Part shown: positions 40,780 through 49,759 of the stretch, one piece after another
Numbering within the stretch: the stretch's first letter is position 1
Layout of the letters: every line of letters starts with the position of its first letter
DNA from: Leifsonia sp. Leaf336
GTDB taxonomy: Bacteria; Actinomycetota; Actinomycetes; Actinomycetales; Microbacteriaceae
Reading direction: 5' to 3'
DNA: 64,000 nt
Assembly (NCBI RefSeq): GCF_001423695.1
Contig: NZ_LMOZ01000003.1
Location: 744,070 to 808,069, forward strand
Notes under the pieces: generated by a model
Database searches by the model: none
The model's input: the letters and a program-made list of their open reading frames with translations, nothing else
What the model was told of the DNA's origin: nothing
Position numbers and translations under genes: made by a program

Positions 40780-41787
40780 ATGGCCACGAACCACACCACC
40801 CGTGGACTCATCGTCGCGGTGATCGCCGCGGCCTCCTTCGGCCTGTCGGGCGCCTTCATCAAGCCGCTGCTCGAGTCCGGCTGGTCTCCCGCCGCTGCGG
40901 TGAGCGCGCGGGTGCTGATCGGCGGTGTCGTGCTGGCGCCGTTCGCCGCGGTGGCGCTGCGCGGTCGCTGGGGCACGCTGTGGCGCGGCCGCTGGCGCCT
41001 GCTCGGGATGGCGCTGATCGGCGTCGCGGGCACCCAGGTCCTCTACTTCGCGGCCATCGAACGCATCCCGGTGAGCACGGCCATCCTCATCGAGTACCTC
41101 GCGCCGGTGGTGCTCGTGCTGCTGGTCTGGGCGCGTACCCGTCGTGCACCCCGCTGGATGGTGCTCGCCGGCTCGGGCGTCGCGATCGCGGGCCTGCTGC
41201 TCGTCGTCGCTCCGGGCGGCGGTCACGGGCTGGACGCCGTCGGGGTGGCGCTCGCCGTCACCGCGATGCTCGGCTGCGCCGGCTACTACGTGATCGCCGC
41301 GCGGCCGGCCGACGGCCTCCCGCCCGTCGCGCTCGCCGCGGTCGGCCTTCTGCTGGGCGGCGTCGCGTTGCTCGCGGTCAGCGCAACAGGGCTGCTGCCG
41401 TTCGTGGTCAGCTTCCGCGACGTCGAACTGTTCGGCGGCCCGGCGCCGTGGTGGGTGCCGCTCGCGGTCGTCGGCGTGCTTGCGACCGCGCTCGCGTACG
41501 CGGCCGGCATCACCGCTGCCGGGCTGCTGGGCTCGCGACTGAGCTCGTTCGCCGGGCTGCTGGAGGTCGTGGCCGCGACCGTCTACGCGTGGCTGCTCCT
41601 GGGCGAGTCGCTCGGCGCCCTCCAGCTCGTCGGCGGCGTGCTCATCCTCGCGGGCATCGCGTTCGTGCGCTCCGACCCCACCCCCACCCCCACCCTCTCG
41701 GCGCCGGCGGAGCCCGCCGAGCCCGCGAAGGGCACGTCGTTGTCGCTTTCGGGGCTCGAAAGCGACAACAACGTGCCCCTCGGCTGA
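40780..41787 (+). CDS. EamA/DMT-family transporter
   Basis: 335 residues with ten predicted TM helices in two EamA repeats (ALIGVAGTQVLYFAAIERIPVSTAILIEYLAPV; ITAAGLLGSRLSSFAGLLEVVAATVYAWLLLGE). These proteins export amino acids or metabolites. The last ~20 residues (KGTSLSLSGLESDNNVPLG), after a Pro/Thr-rich linker, are encoded by a palindromic repeat that has three other copies here, so the tail is probably recruited. Divergent from the CGNR regulator gene. Confidence 0.85.
   Translation: MATNHTTRGLIVAVIAAASFGLSGAFIKPLLESGWSPAAAVSARVLIGGVVLAPFAAVALRGRWGTLWRGRWRLLGMALIGVAGTQVLYFAAIERIPVSTAILIEYLAPVVLVLLVWARTRRAPRWMVLAGSGVAIAGLLLVVAPGGGHGLDAVGVALAVTAMLGCAGYYVIAARPADGLPPVALAAVGLLLGGVALLAVSATGLLPFVVSFRDVELFGGPAPWWVPLAVVGVLATALAYAAGITAAGLLGSRLSSFAGLLEVVAATVYAWLLLGESLGALQLVGGVLILAGIAFVRSDPTPTPTLSAPAEPAEPAKGTSLSLSGLESDNNVPLG
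41727..41783. repeat. palindromic repeat family 1, copy D (inside EamA 3' end)
   Basis: 22-bp arms at 41730-41751 and 41757-41778 with one mismatch, five-base loop. Lies at the end of the EamA gene; the stop comes just after it, in the gap to the convergent aldo/keto reductase. Confidence 0.82.
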
Positions 41788-41799
41788 CGAGGGCGCGGC

Positions 41800-42630
41800 T
41801 CAGCGGCCTTCGCTCTCGCCCGCGTCCAGGGCGTCGAGGGCGGCCATGTCCTCCGCGGTCAGCTCGAAGTCGACGTCGGCGTTCTCGACGATCCGGCTCG
41901 GCGTCGTCGACTTGGGCAGCGGCAGGATGTCGTGCTGCAACAGGTACCGGATTCCCACCTGGGCGACGCTCTTGCCGTACTTCTCAGCGATGGCGGCGAC
42001 GTCTCTGTTGCGCATCAGCCGTCCGGTCGCGAGCGGCGAGTAGCCCTCCACCTGGATGTCGTGCTCGTGGCAGTACGCCGTCGTGTCCGGCTGGGTGTGC
42101 CCCACGAACCAGCGGATCTGGTTCGCATGCGGAACGACGTCGGTCGCGGCGATGAGGTCCTCCAGGTCGTCGACGACGAAGTTGCTCACGCCGATCGAGC
42201 GCGTCTTGTCGGCGTCGTAGAGCTCCTCGAAGACCTTCCAGACCTCGATGTTGCCGGCGCGGTGGTCGCTGCCGATCGCGTTCCAGGGCCACGGCGCGTG
42301 GATCAGGTAGAGGTCGATCGGGCCGAGGTCGAGCAGTGCGGACGAGCGCTCGAACGCGTGCCGGGCACCGGCGGCGTCCTTCACTTCGGCCGGGCACTTG
42401 GTGGTGATGAAGATCTCTTCGCGCGGGATGCCGCTGTCGCGCACCGCGCGCCCGACGCTCTCCTCGTTGCCGTAGGCCCGGGCGGTGTCGATGTGCCGGT
42501 AGCCCGCATCGAGGGCGGCGCGAACCGAGTCGTAGGTCTCAGGGCCGTCGGGGATCTGCCACGTACCGAAGCCGATCTTCGGGATCGTGACGCCGTTCGA
42601 GAGCGTGAAAGTGTCGGTCAGTGCCGGCAT
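41800..42630 (-). CDS. aldo/keto reductase (AKR5-like)
   Basis: 276 residues. Tetrad: Asp and Tyr in HIDTARAYGNEE, Lys in IFITTKCPAEV, His in DLYLIHAPWPW; cofactor motif LPKSTTPSRIVENADVDFEL. It reduces keto-sugars, aldehydes or ketones. ATG 42630 has AAAGGAG upstream. It is the third aldo/keto reductase in the window and shares the fold, not the context, of the others. Confidence 0.88.
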   Translation of the reverse strand: MPALTDTFTLSNGVTIPKIGFGTWQIPDGPETYDSVRAALDAGYRHIDTARAYGNEESVGRAVRDSGIPREEIFITTKCPAEVKDAAGARHAFERSSALLDLGPIDLYLIHAPWPWNAIGSDHRAGNIEVWKVFEELYDADKTRSIGVSNFVVDDLEDLIAATDVVPHANQIRWFVGHTQPDTTAYCHEHDIQVEGYSPLATGRLMRNRDVAAIAEKYGKSVAQVGIRYLLQHDILPLPKSTTPSRIVENADVDFELTAEDMAALDALDAGESEGR

Positions 42631-42775
42631 GGGCTGGCTCCTTTCGTCGGGGGCGGCGCTCATGGTAGCCCCCTCCGGCGAACACGGCGACGGTGGGTGG
42701 ATCCCCTCAATCCGCCGCTCCAGGTTGGCGGCAACCCGCGATTCGCCGCGCGATCGGGCGGCCTAGCGTCTGGGC

Positions 42776-43306
42776 ATGAGCATCATCGATGGCGCGCTGG
42801 CCGCCAACTCCACTCTCGCCGACGGGTACGACCCCGCGCTCGGCGCCCTCCCGCACCCGAAGATCGCCGTGGTGACCTGCGCCGATCCCCGCCTCACCTC
42901 CGTCGTGCGCCTGATGGGGCTGCCCGACGCCGACGTCGACCTGATCCGCAATGTCGGGACGGTCGTCGACGACGACGTGGTGCGCTCGCTCATCATCTCG
43001 ACCCGGGTGCTCGGCACCCGCGAGATCATGATCATCAACCACAACGAGTGCGGGCTGACCGCGTTCTCCGGCGACGAGCTGGCTGCGAAGCTGCGGGACG
43101 AGACCGGTTCGGAGCCGGTCGCGCCGGCGACCTTCTACAGCTTCACGGACGTCGAGCAGAACACGCGCGAGCAGATGCTGAAGGCTCGTTCGCACCCGTG
43201 GATCGCGGCCGATATCCCGGTTCGCGGGTTCGTCTTCGACGTCCACACCGGCCGCCTGACCGAGGTCTCCGCGCAGGGCGACGCCTCCTCGCAGACCGGT
43301 GCGTGA
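42776..43306 (+). CDS. beta-carbonic anhydrase
   Basis: 176 residues. Zinc ligands Cys in VVTCADPR and His/Cys in NHNECG, with the catalytic Asp/Arg dyad in CADPRL. The enzyme interconverts CO2 and bicarbonate. It belongs to the short type common in actinobacteria. ATG 42776 follows TAGCGT (42764-42769) by six bases, so the message is probably leaderless. An esterase gene starts ten bases after its stop. Confidence 0.87.
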   Translation: MSIIDGALAANSTLADGYDPALGALPHPKIAVVTCADPRLTSVVRLMGLPDADVDLIRNVGTVVDDDVVRSLIISTRVLGTREIMIINHNECGLTAFSGDELAAKLRDETGSEPVAPATFYSFTDVEQNTREQMLKARSHPWIAADIPVRGFVFDVHTGRLTEVSAQGDASSQTGA

Positions 43307-43315
43307 GAACCTCCC

Positions 43316-44218
43316 ATGCCGAGCCCTGAGATGGAGGCCGTGCTCGCCGCCCTGAGGCAGCGGCAGCGAGACGACGCGGGCGCGCCGCCGAAGCCCCTCG
43401 AGGAGGCGCGTGCAGGGTTCGTCCCGGCGGACGCCCTCCACCCCATCCCCGCCGATGTGCGGGTGAGCGAGATCACCGCCGGCGGGGTCCCGGCGCACTG
43501 GCTCGACGCCCCGGGCGCCGACCGGACGCGTGCCCTGCTGTTCCTGCACGGCGGCGGATTCCAGCTCGGGTCGCTGACCAGCGATGGCGAACTGGCGTCC
43601 CGCATCGGCAGGGCGGCCGGGATGCGGGTGCTGTTCCTCGAATACCGCCTCGCGCCGGAGCATCCCTACCCCGCGGCGCTCGACGATGTGCGCGCGGCCT
43701 GGGGCTGGCTGACCGCGGACCAGCGGATCGACCCCGGCTCGCTCGCGGTCGCCGGCGACTCGGCCGGCGGCGGGCTGGCCGTCTCCCTCCTCGTCGCCGA
43801 GCGCGACGAGGGAGGGTCGCTGCCCGCCGCGGGCGTGCTGATGTCGCCGACCGTCGACCTGACCAGCTCCGGCGCGTCGATGACCGAGCGCGTCGATCAG
43901 GACCCGATCTCGACGCCCGACCTGCTGCGACGACTGGCATCCGACTACCTCGCCGGAGCAGACCCTCGGTCGCCCCTGGCGTCCCCGCTCTTCGCGCGCC
44001 TTTCAGGGCTTCCGCCCCTGCTCATCCAGGTCGGCACCGCCGACCTCCTGCTCAGCGACGCGCAGCGTCTGGCCGGTGCGGCTGAGCGGGCCGGGGTCCC
44101 GGTGTCGCTGGAGGTCGGCGACGGCCTCCCGCACGTCTACCAGCTCGACGCCGGCACTCCGGAGGCCCAGGAGGCGACCGAGCGGATCGGCCGGTTCCTG
44201 CGGCAGCACGTGCGCTGA
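43316..44218 (+). CDS. alpha/beta hydrolase, HSL family esterase
   Basis: 300 residues. Oxyanion-hole HGGGF, nucleophile Ser in GDSAGGGL, catalytic Asp near VGTADLLLSD, and His in LPHVYQL, the hormone-sensitive lipase pattern. It should hydrolyse short-chain esters. It lies ten bases after the carbonic anhydrase stop and may be cotranscribed. No signal peptide. Confidence 0.88.
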   Translation: MPSPEMEAVLAALRQRQRDDAGAPPKPLEEARAGFVPADALHPIPADVRVSEITAGGVPAHWLDAPGADRTRALLFLHGGGFQLGSLTSDGELASRIGRAAGMRVLFLEYRLAPEHPYPAALDDVRAAWGWLTADQRIDPGSLAVAGDSAGGGLAVSLLVAERDEGGSLPAAGVLMSPTVDLTSSGASMTERVDQDPISTPDLLRRLASDYLAGADPRSPLASPLFARLSGLPPLLIQVGTADLLLSDAQRLAGAAERAGVPVSLEVGDGLPHVYQLDAGTPEAQEATERIGRFLRQHVR

Positions 44219-44230
44219 GGCGCGCCTGCG

Positions 44231-45007
44231 TCAGACGATCGTGCCCACGAAGAACAGCCGGCGGAACCCGAACACGGTCGCGCCGTGCACGCCCGGGTAC
44301 GCCTCGCGCAGCCGCGGCCGCAGCTCGTCGACGAAGGCGTCGGCGCGGTCGCCGAGGCGCTGCCGGTAGGGGCGCAGGCGGGTGCCCTCGAGCCAGTTCA
44401 GGACGGCGTCCTCCCCGGTCAGCACGTGCTGGTAGGTCGTCTCCCAGCCTTCGACGTGGTGCCCGGCCTCCAGGAAGATGTCGAGGTAGTCGCGCATGCT
44501 CCCGACCCGGGGGATGGCCGCGCCGGCGTCCGCGAGCGCGTCGGCCCACTCGGGCTGAGCGGCGAGGTCGCGCAGCACGACCTGCGACGGCGAGTCCTCG
44601 TTGCCGGGGATCTGCACGGCGATGCGCGTGCCCGGCCGCAGCCGCGGCAGCCAGGAGCGCAGCAGCTCGCGATGCCGGGGGACCCACTGCAGCGCCGCGT
44701 TGCTCACGATCAGGTCGAGGTCGTCGTCGGCTTCCCAGTCGTCGATCGACTGCAGCACGAAGGAGAGGCGGGGATGCCGCTCCGTGAGCGGTGCGGCGGC
44801 GGCCAGCATGTCGGGCGACGAGTCGACGCCGACCACCTCGGCCTCCGGCCAGCGCTCGGCCAGCGTGGCCGTGAGCGTCCCGGTGCCGCAGCCGAGGTCG
44901 ACGACGCATGCCGGCTGGAGGTCGGCGACTCGCGACACCAGGTCGTGGAACGGCCGAGACCGCTCATCGGCGAAGGCCTGGTATCGCTGCGGGTCCCATC
45001 GCACCAT
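44231..45007 (-). CDS. tam: trans-aconitate 2-methyltransferase-like SAM methyltransferase
   Basis: 258 residues. SAM motif VVDLGCGTGTLTATLAERWP, post-I VGVDSSPDML, and the Tam-like stretches DLIVSNAALQWV, VQIPGNEDSPSQ and LNWLEGTRLRPY. Tam methylates trans-aconitate, an inhibitor of the citric acid cycle. ATG 45007 follows TAGGCT by six bases (45014-45019 on the minus strand), suggesting a leaderless message. It is convergent with the esterase. Confidence 0.83.
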   Translation of the reverse strand: MVRWDPQRYQAFADERSRPFHDLVSRVADLQPACVVDLGCGTGTLTATLAERWPEAEVVGVDSSPDMLAAAAPLTERHPRLSFVLQSIDDWEADDDLDLIVSNAALQWVPRHRELLRSWLPRLRPGTRIAVQIPGNEDSPSQVVLRDLAAQPEWADALADAGAAIPRVGSMRDYLDIFLEAGHHVEGWETTYQHVLTGEDAVLNWLEGTRLRPYRQRLGDRADAFVDELRPRLREAYPGVHGATVFGFRRLFFVGTIV

Positions 45008-45090
45008 GCCGTCAGCCTAGGGCGGCTCCGTGAACGCCGCGCGTCTGCGAAGGGGAGAATGAGCGGACGACACCGAGGCAGGAGGACCGC

Positions 45091-45684
45091 ATGGGGTACA
45101 CCCGCGAGGAGCTGATCGGATTCACCGGCCGGACGCTGCCGGACCTTCTCCCCGACCCCACCCGGCTCCTGATCGTCGGCATCAACCCCGGCCTCCTGAC
45201 CGTCGCCGTGCAGGCGCATTTCGCGCGGCGCGGCAACCGCTTCTACAAGGCGCTCCACCTCGCGGGGGTCACCGACCACGTCATCGACGCCTCCGAGGGC
45301 TTCGACCCCGCCGACGTGCGGCAGCTCGAGAGCCGCGGCGTCGGCATCACCTGCATCGTGCCCGGGGCGACGGCGCGGGCCGCGGAGCTGTCGCCGTCGC
45401 AGCTGCGGGAGGGCGGGATCGACCTCCGCGAGCGGGTCGCCGCCATCCGCCCGCGTGTGGTGGCGGTGCTCGGGATCAGCGCCTACCGAGTCGCGTTCGA
45501 CGAGCCCGGCGCCCGCGTGGGCCGGCAGCCGGAGGACTGGTGCGAGTCGCAGGTGTGGGTGGTGCCGAATCCGAGCGGCCTCAACGCGCACGCGACCCTG
45601 ACAGATCTGGCCGACGCGTACCGGGAGGTCGCCGTGGCTGCCGGGATCGACGTCTCTCCGTCGACTCGGCCGTCTCGGGGCTGA
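45091..45684 (+). CDS. mug: G/U mismatch-specific uracil-DNA glycosylase
   Basis: 197 residues of the Mug/TDG family: LIVGINPGLLT (active-site Asn) and VPNPSGLNAH, with GVGITCIVPGATARAAEL between. It removes uracil or ethenocytosine from mismatches in base excision repair. ATG 45091 has GGAGG upstream. It is transcribed away from the tam-like gene and is convergent with the rclR-like gene. Confidence 0.9.
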   Translation: MGYTREELIGFTGRTLPDLLPDPTRLLIVGINPGLLTVAVQAHFARRGNRFYKALHLAGVTDHVIDASEGFDPADVRQLESRGVGITCIVPGATARAAELSPSQLREGGIDLRERVAAIRPRVVAVLGISAYRVAFDEPGARVGRQPEDWCESQVWVVPNPSGLNAHATLTDLADAYREVAVAAGIDVSPSTRPSRG

Positions 45685-45732
45685 AGCAGGCTCTGGCCTG
45701 ACACAGGCTTGGCCGACTCCAGACCCGCGGCC

Positions 45733-46665
45733 TCACGCGTCCCCCGGGACGAGGCCGGCTTCGACCCTGCGGAACCGTGCGGGAGTCTCGCCCACCGCGG
45801 CGCGGAAAGCGCGTGTGAAGGCCGACTCGGAGCGGTAGCCGACGTGCGCCGCGACGGCGGACACCGTCCAGTCGGAGCCGACCAGGAGGTCGGCGGCGGT
45901 CATCAGCCTGGCGCGGGTCAGGAAGGTGCCGAACGTCATGCCGGTCGCTGCCTGGAAGCGCCGGATGAACGTCGCCCGCGACATCGCGCTCTGCCGGCTG
46001 AGCGCCTCTATCGACCAATCGCCGCCCGGTCGTGCGAGCACTCGGCGGATCGCCGCGCTGACATGCTCGTCGGGTACCGCCGTCCACACCCCGGCGCCCG
46101 CGCCCGCGCCGCCGGCCGTGCGCAGCACCAACGCGATCAGCACCGTGCAGAACGCCGACATGATCGCCGCCGACCCGTCGGCGTCGCGCTCGGCCTCAGC
46201 ACGCATCAATTCGCTCAGCCGAACGAGGGTGGAGCGACCGGCCTCCGAGTCGAACAGCGATGCGACGGTCGGGGTCGGCAACGAGCCGAACAGGATCGTG
46301 CCCGCGCCCGGGCTCACGCTGAAGTGCCCGCAGAACAGGTCGATCACGGGGGAGCCGCCATCGGCGCTCGCGGTGAAGATGATCGACTCGCCGGTGCGTT
46401 CCGACGTGCCTTGAACCGCGCCCGCACCGGATGTCAGGATGCGGTGCCCGGCGTTGGAGGGGATCACCACGACGTCGCCGGCCTTCATCGGATAGAGCTC
46501 GCCGCCGACCTCGAGTGCGCATTCGCCCTCCAGGAGGACGTGGAACGGCACCGCGCGCGGCCCCTCCGACGCGACGTCCATCCGCGTCGAGCCGCCGAGG
46601 CGACAGCGCCGATCGAGCGATGCGTCGAGCCGAGCCATGCGAAGAAGTCGGCTGATCTCGTCCAT
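45733..46665 (-). CDS. rclR: AraC-family regulator, RclR-like
   Basis: 310 residues. An N-terminal cupin-type sensor (MKAGDVVVIPSNAGHRILT), then a C-terminal pair of HTHs (WSIEALSRQSAMSRATFIRRFQAATGMT and WTVSAVAAHVGYRSESAFTRAF). It resembles E. coli RclR, the reactive-chlorine activator. It keeps Cys at position 21 (RCRLGG, as in RclR NCVLG) and a second Cys at about 112 in LFCGHF, aligning with IVCGTL. It is divergent from an RclA-like gene 72 bp away, the arrangement of rclR and rclA in E. coli. ATG 46665 has GGAG upstream. Confidence 0.8.
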   Translation of the reverse strand: MDEISRLLRMARLDASLDRRCRLGGSTRMDVASEGPRAVPFHVLLEGECALEVGGELYPMKAGDVVVIPSNAGHRILTSGAGAVQGTSERTGESIIFTASADGGSPVIDLFCGHFSVSPGAGTILFGSLPTPTVASLFDSEAGRSTLVRLSELMRAEAERDADGSAAIMSAFCTVLIALVLRTAGGAGAGAGVWTAVPDEHVSAAIRRVLARPGGDWSIEALSRQSAMSRATFIRRFQAATGMTFGTFLTRARLMTAADLLVGSDWTVSAVAAHVGYRSESAFTRAFRAAVGETPARFRRVEAGLVPGDA

Positions 46666-46737
46666 ATGAGACTCCAGGGCAGATTTCTGAGTTCTGAACA
46701 CCTATTTGTATCATCCCGCTCTGAGGAGACTCGAGAC

Positions 46738-48123
46738 ATGGACACCACAACAGCTCTCACGGCAGATGTTCTCGTCATCGGATTCGGCAAGGGCGGCAAG
46801 ACCGCGGCGCACGCGCTCACCGACGCGGGCAAGCGAGTGATCCTCGTGGAGGAGTCGGAGGGGATGTACGGAGGCACGTGCCCGAACGTCGGCTGCGTGC
46901 CGACCAAGATGCTCGTGCACTACTCCAACTCCAAGCGGCTGGAGGACGAGGCCCAGGAGTTCTTCGCCAACTCGATCGAGGGCGTGCGAGCGCTCACCTC
47001 GGCGTTCCGCGCCGGCAACTTCGAGGCGCTCGACGGCAAGGACACCGCCACAGTCATCACCGGCCCGGCCCGATTCGTCGATGCGAACACCGTCGCCGTC
47101 GGGGAGGGGCAGGACACGATCACCGTCACCGCGCCGACGATCCTGATCAACACCGGATCGGAGCCGATCGTCCCCGCGATCGAGGGCCTGGCCTCCAGCC
47201 CGTACGCGGTCAGCAGCACCGAGCTGACGAAGGCCGGCTCCCTCCCGTCGCACCTCGTCATCATCGGGGGCGGCTACCTCGGCCTGGAGTTCGCCTCCAT
47301 CTACCGGCACTTCGGGTCGGAGGTCACCGTGCTGGAGGCGGCGGACCGGCTGCTGCCGAAGGAGGACGACGACGTCGCGGAGGTCGCGACGGGCATTCTC
47401 GCCGGAGACGGCATCACCCTCGTCACGGGCGCCGTCGTCACCGGTGTCACCGACTCGGCCGGCGAGGCGACCATCCATTACACCAAGGGTGGCGAGCAGC
47501 ACGCGGTCACCGCGGACGCCTTCCTGCCGGCGACAGGCCGCCGACCCGCCACCGAGCGGCTGAACCTCGCCGCAGCGGGCGTGGCGGTCACCGATCGCGG
47601 CGCCATCGTCGTCGACGAGCACCTGCGCACCAGCCAGCCGCACATCTTCGCACTCGGCGATGTCAACGGCGGCCCGCAGTTCACGTACGTCTCGCTCGAC
47701 GACGCGCGTGTGGTGCTCGACCAGCTCCTCGGGGACGGCTCGCGCTCGACCGCCGATCGGGTCGCCGTGCCGCGCGCCCTGTTCATCACGCCACCTCTGG
47801 CGACAGTCGGCCTCACCGAGCGGGAGGCGCGCGCACAAGGCCGCTCGATCACGGTGGCTCGCGAACTGGTCGCGGACATCGTCGCGATGCCCCGCGCCTA
47901 CACGGTGGAGGAGACCCGAGGCGTGATGAAGTTCATCCTCGATGTCGAGACCGACCAGATCCTCGGGGCGGCCATACTCAGCATCGACGCCCAGGAGATC
48001 ATCAATCTGGTCGCGCTCGCGATGCGCCAGAAGGTGACCGCGACGGAGCTGAAGAGCGCCATCTACACCCACCCCAGCAGCACCGAGGCCCTCAACGAAG
48101 TGCTGGGCGTGATCGTCGCCTGA
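46738..48123 (+). CDS. rclA: RclA-like pyridine nucleotide-disulfide oxidoreductase
   Basis: 461 residues. FAD-binding GFGKGGKTAAHAL, redox disulfide GGTCPNVGCVPTK, NAD motif IIGGGYLGLEFASIYRHFG, ALGDVNGGPQFTYVSLDDAR and the dimerisation domain TPPLATVGLTE. The match to E. coli RclA is close in many of these blocks. RclA is a flavin-dependent, Cu(II)-reducing enzyme that protects against hypochlorous acid. ATG 46738 has GAGGAG upstream. It is divergent from the RclR-like gene; no rclB or rclC homologue is nearby. Confidence 0.85.
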   Translation: MDTTTALTADVLVIGFGKGGKTAAHALTDAGKRVILVEESEGMYGGTCPNVGCVPTKMLVHYSNSKRLEDEAQEFFANSIEGVRALTSAFRAGNFEALDGKDTATVITGPARFVDANTVAVGEGQDTITVTAPTILINTGSEPIVPAIEGLASSPYAVSSTELTKAGSLPSHLVIIGGGYLGLEFASIYRHFGSEVTVLEAADRLLPKEDDDVAEVATGILAGDGITLVTGAVVTGVTDSAGEATIHYTKGGEQHAVTADAFLPATGRRPATERLNLAAAGVAVTDRGAIVVDEHLRTSQPHIFALGDVNGGPQFTYVSLDDARVVLDQLLGDGSRSTADRVAVPRALFITPPLATVGLTEREARAQGRSITVARELVADIVAMPRAYTVEETRGVMKFILDVETDQILGAAILSIDAQEIINLVALAMRQKVTATELKSAIYTHPSSTEALNEVLGVIVA

Positions 48124-48141
48124 TCCGGCGCGGCTGCAGCG

Positions 48142-49623
48142 CTAGTGCGCGAGCTCCAGCCGCACCTCCGCACGCGGCGGCACGACGGCCGGGTGCGTCC
48201 CCGCCATCGCCTCCAGCACGCGGACGACCTGGCACGAGTAGCCGTACTCGTTGTCGTACCAGACGTAGAGCACGAGGTTGGTCTCGTCGGCGATGGTCGC
48301 GAGGCCGTCGACGATCCCCGCGCGGTGCGAGCCGACGAAGTCGCTGGAGACGACCTCCGGCGACTCGACGTAGTCGATCTGCTGGCGGAGGCCGGAGTGC
48401 AGCGAGACGCGGCGGAGGTAGTCGTTGACCTGATCCCTGGTGGCCGGCCGCTCGAGCGTGAGGTTGAGGATTGCGAGCGAGACGTCCGGGGTGGGGACGC
48501 GGATGCTGGAGCCGGTGAGCTTGCCGGCGAGCTGCGGCAGGGCCTTCGCGACGGCCTTGGCGGCGCCGGTCTCGGTGATGACCATGTTCAGCACGGCGGA
48601 GCGGCCGCGACGGTCGCCCTTGTGGAAGTTGTCGGTGAGGTTCTGGTCGTTCGTGAACGAGTGGACCGTCTCGACGTGCCCGCGCACGATGCCGTAGGCC
48701 TCGTCGACGGCCTTCAGCACCGGCGTGATCGCGTTGGTGGTGCAGGAGGCCGCGGAGAGGATGCGGTCGTCGTCGGCGATGGTGTCGTCGTTGATGCCGT
48801 GGACGATGTTCTTCAGGGGCGTCTTGCCGGGTGCGGTCAGCAGCACGCGCGCCGCTCCGGGACTGCTCAGGTGCTGAGCGAGGCCGGCCTCGTCGCGCCA
48901 CCGGCCGGTGTTGTCGACGATGATCGCGTCGCGGATGCCGTAGGAGACGTAGTCGATGCTCGCCGGGTCGTCGGAGTAGATCACCTGGATGCGGGTGCCG
49001 TTGGCGATGAGCACGTCGTTCTCGGTGTCGACCGTCACCGCACCGGGGAACGGTCCGTGCACCGAGTCGCGTGCGAGCAGGCTGGCGCGCTTGTGGAGGT
49101 CGTTGTCCGACCCGCGCCGCACGACGATCGCCCGCAGCCGGAGGCCGTTGCCGTTGCCGGCATGGTTGATCAGGATGCGTGCGAGGAGCCGGCCGATACG
49201 CCCGAAGCCGTACAGCACCACGTCGGTCGGGCCGGCCGCGTACGCCGGGTGGGCCGCGTCGATCTCCACCCTCAGCCGTTCGACGACGTCCTCCCCGTGG
49301 AGGCCCCGGACTGACATAGCGAGCCGGGCGACGTCGATGGAGGCAGGTTCGGGCCCGATCGCGAGCAACGCCGTCAGCACGGTGGCCGTCTCCTCGAGCG
49401 TCAGTTCCTCGTGCCCGAGTTCGCGGGCGCGGTCGTGCACCGAGATGACGCCGGTCGCCGACAGGTTGATCAGCCGGTGGCCGTGGATGGAGGTGACCAC
49501 CCCGCGGTCGCGGTAGAGGCGACCGATGAGCGGGATCAGTTGCTCGGCGCGCTCCTCCCGTGCGACCCAGGCCGCGCGGTGGGACTCGAAGGCGTGCGGG
49601 AATTCTTCGTTGAAGACGGTCAC
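48142..49623 (-). CDS. gap: glyceraldehyde-3-phosphate dehydrogenase, long (gluconeogenic-type) form
   Basis: 493 residues, about 150 longer than classical GAPDH because of an N-terminal extension (residues 1-130). This is the long type that includes GapB of Corynebacterium. Dinucleotide motif YGFGRIGRLLARIL, catalytic Cys in SAASCTTNAITP, and His in HSFTNDQNLTDN. GTG 49623 opens the conserved MTVFNEEF start. It oxidises or forms 1,3-bisphosphoglycerate, probably with NADP in gluconeogenesis. The 379-bp upstream region contains two palindromes. Confidence 0.88.
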   Translation of the reverse strand: MTVFNEEFPHAFESHRAAWVAREERAEQLIPLIGRLYRDRGVVTSIHGHRLINLSATGVISVHDRARELGHEELTLEETATVLTALLAIGPEPASIDVARLAMSVRGLHGEDVVERLRVEIDAAHPAYAAGPTDVVLYGFGRIGRLLARILINHAGNGNGLRLRAIVVRRGSDNDLHKRASLLARDSVHGPFPGAVTVDTENDVLIANGTRIQVIYSDDPASIDYVSYGIRDAIIVDNTGRWRDEAGLAQHLSSPGAARVLLTAPGKTPLKNIVHGINDDTIADDDRILSAASCTTNAITPVLKAVDEAYGIVRGHVETVHSFTNDQNLTDNFHKGDRRGRSAVLNMVITETGAAKAVAKALPQLAGKLTGSSIRVPTPDVSLAILNLTLERPATRDQVNDYLRRVSLHSGLRQQIDYVESPEVVSSDFVGSHRAGIVDGLATIADETNLVLYVWYDNEYGYSCQVVRVLEAMAGTHPAVVPPRAEVRLELAH

Positions 49624-49710
49624 TCTCGGTACTCGGGGTCCTTCTGCGCTGGTGAACGCGTCGGCGGGTGGGGCGTGCGGGGATGGCCGCGATGGGGAGC
49701 CTATTTGGCG

Positions 49711-49725
49711 GAAAGCGCAACTTTC
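49711..49725. promoter_or_regulatory. inverted repeat GAAAG-N5-CTTTC
   Basis: Lies 88 bp upstream of the GAPDH start. It shares its arms with the larger palindrome at 49740. Confidence 0.4.
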
Positions 49726-49739
49726 GCGGGATCATGGCA

Positions 49740-49759
49740 GAAAGAATCGCGATTCTTTC
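49740..49759. promoter_or_regulatory. perfect 20-bp palindrome, probable operator
   Basis: GAAAGAATCGCGATTCTTTC, exact over all 20 bases and AT-rich against the background. It lies 117 bp upstream of the GAPDH start. The central CG is compatible with a LacI/GalR-type dimer, but the regulator is unknown. Confidence 0.6.
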
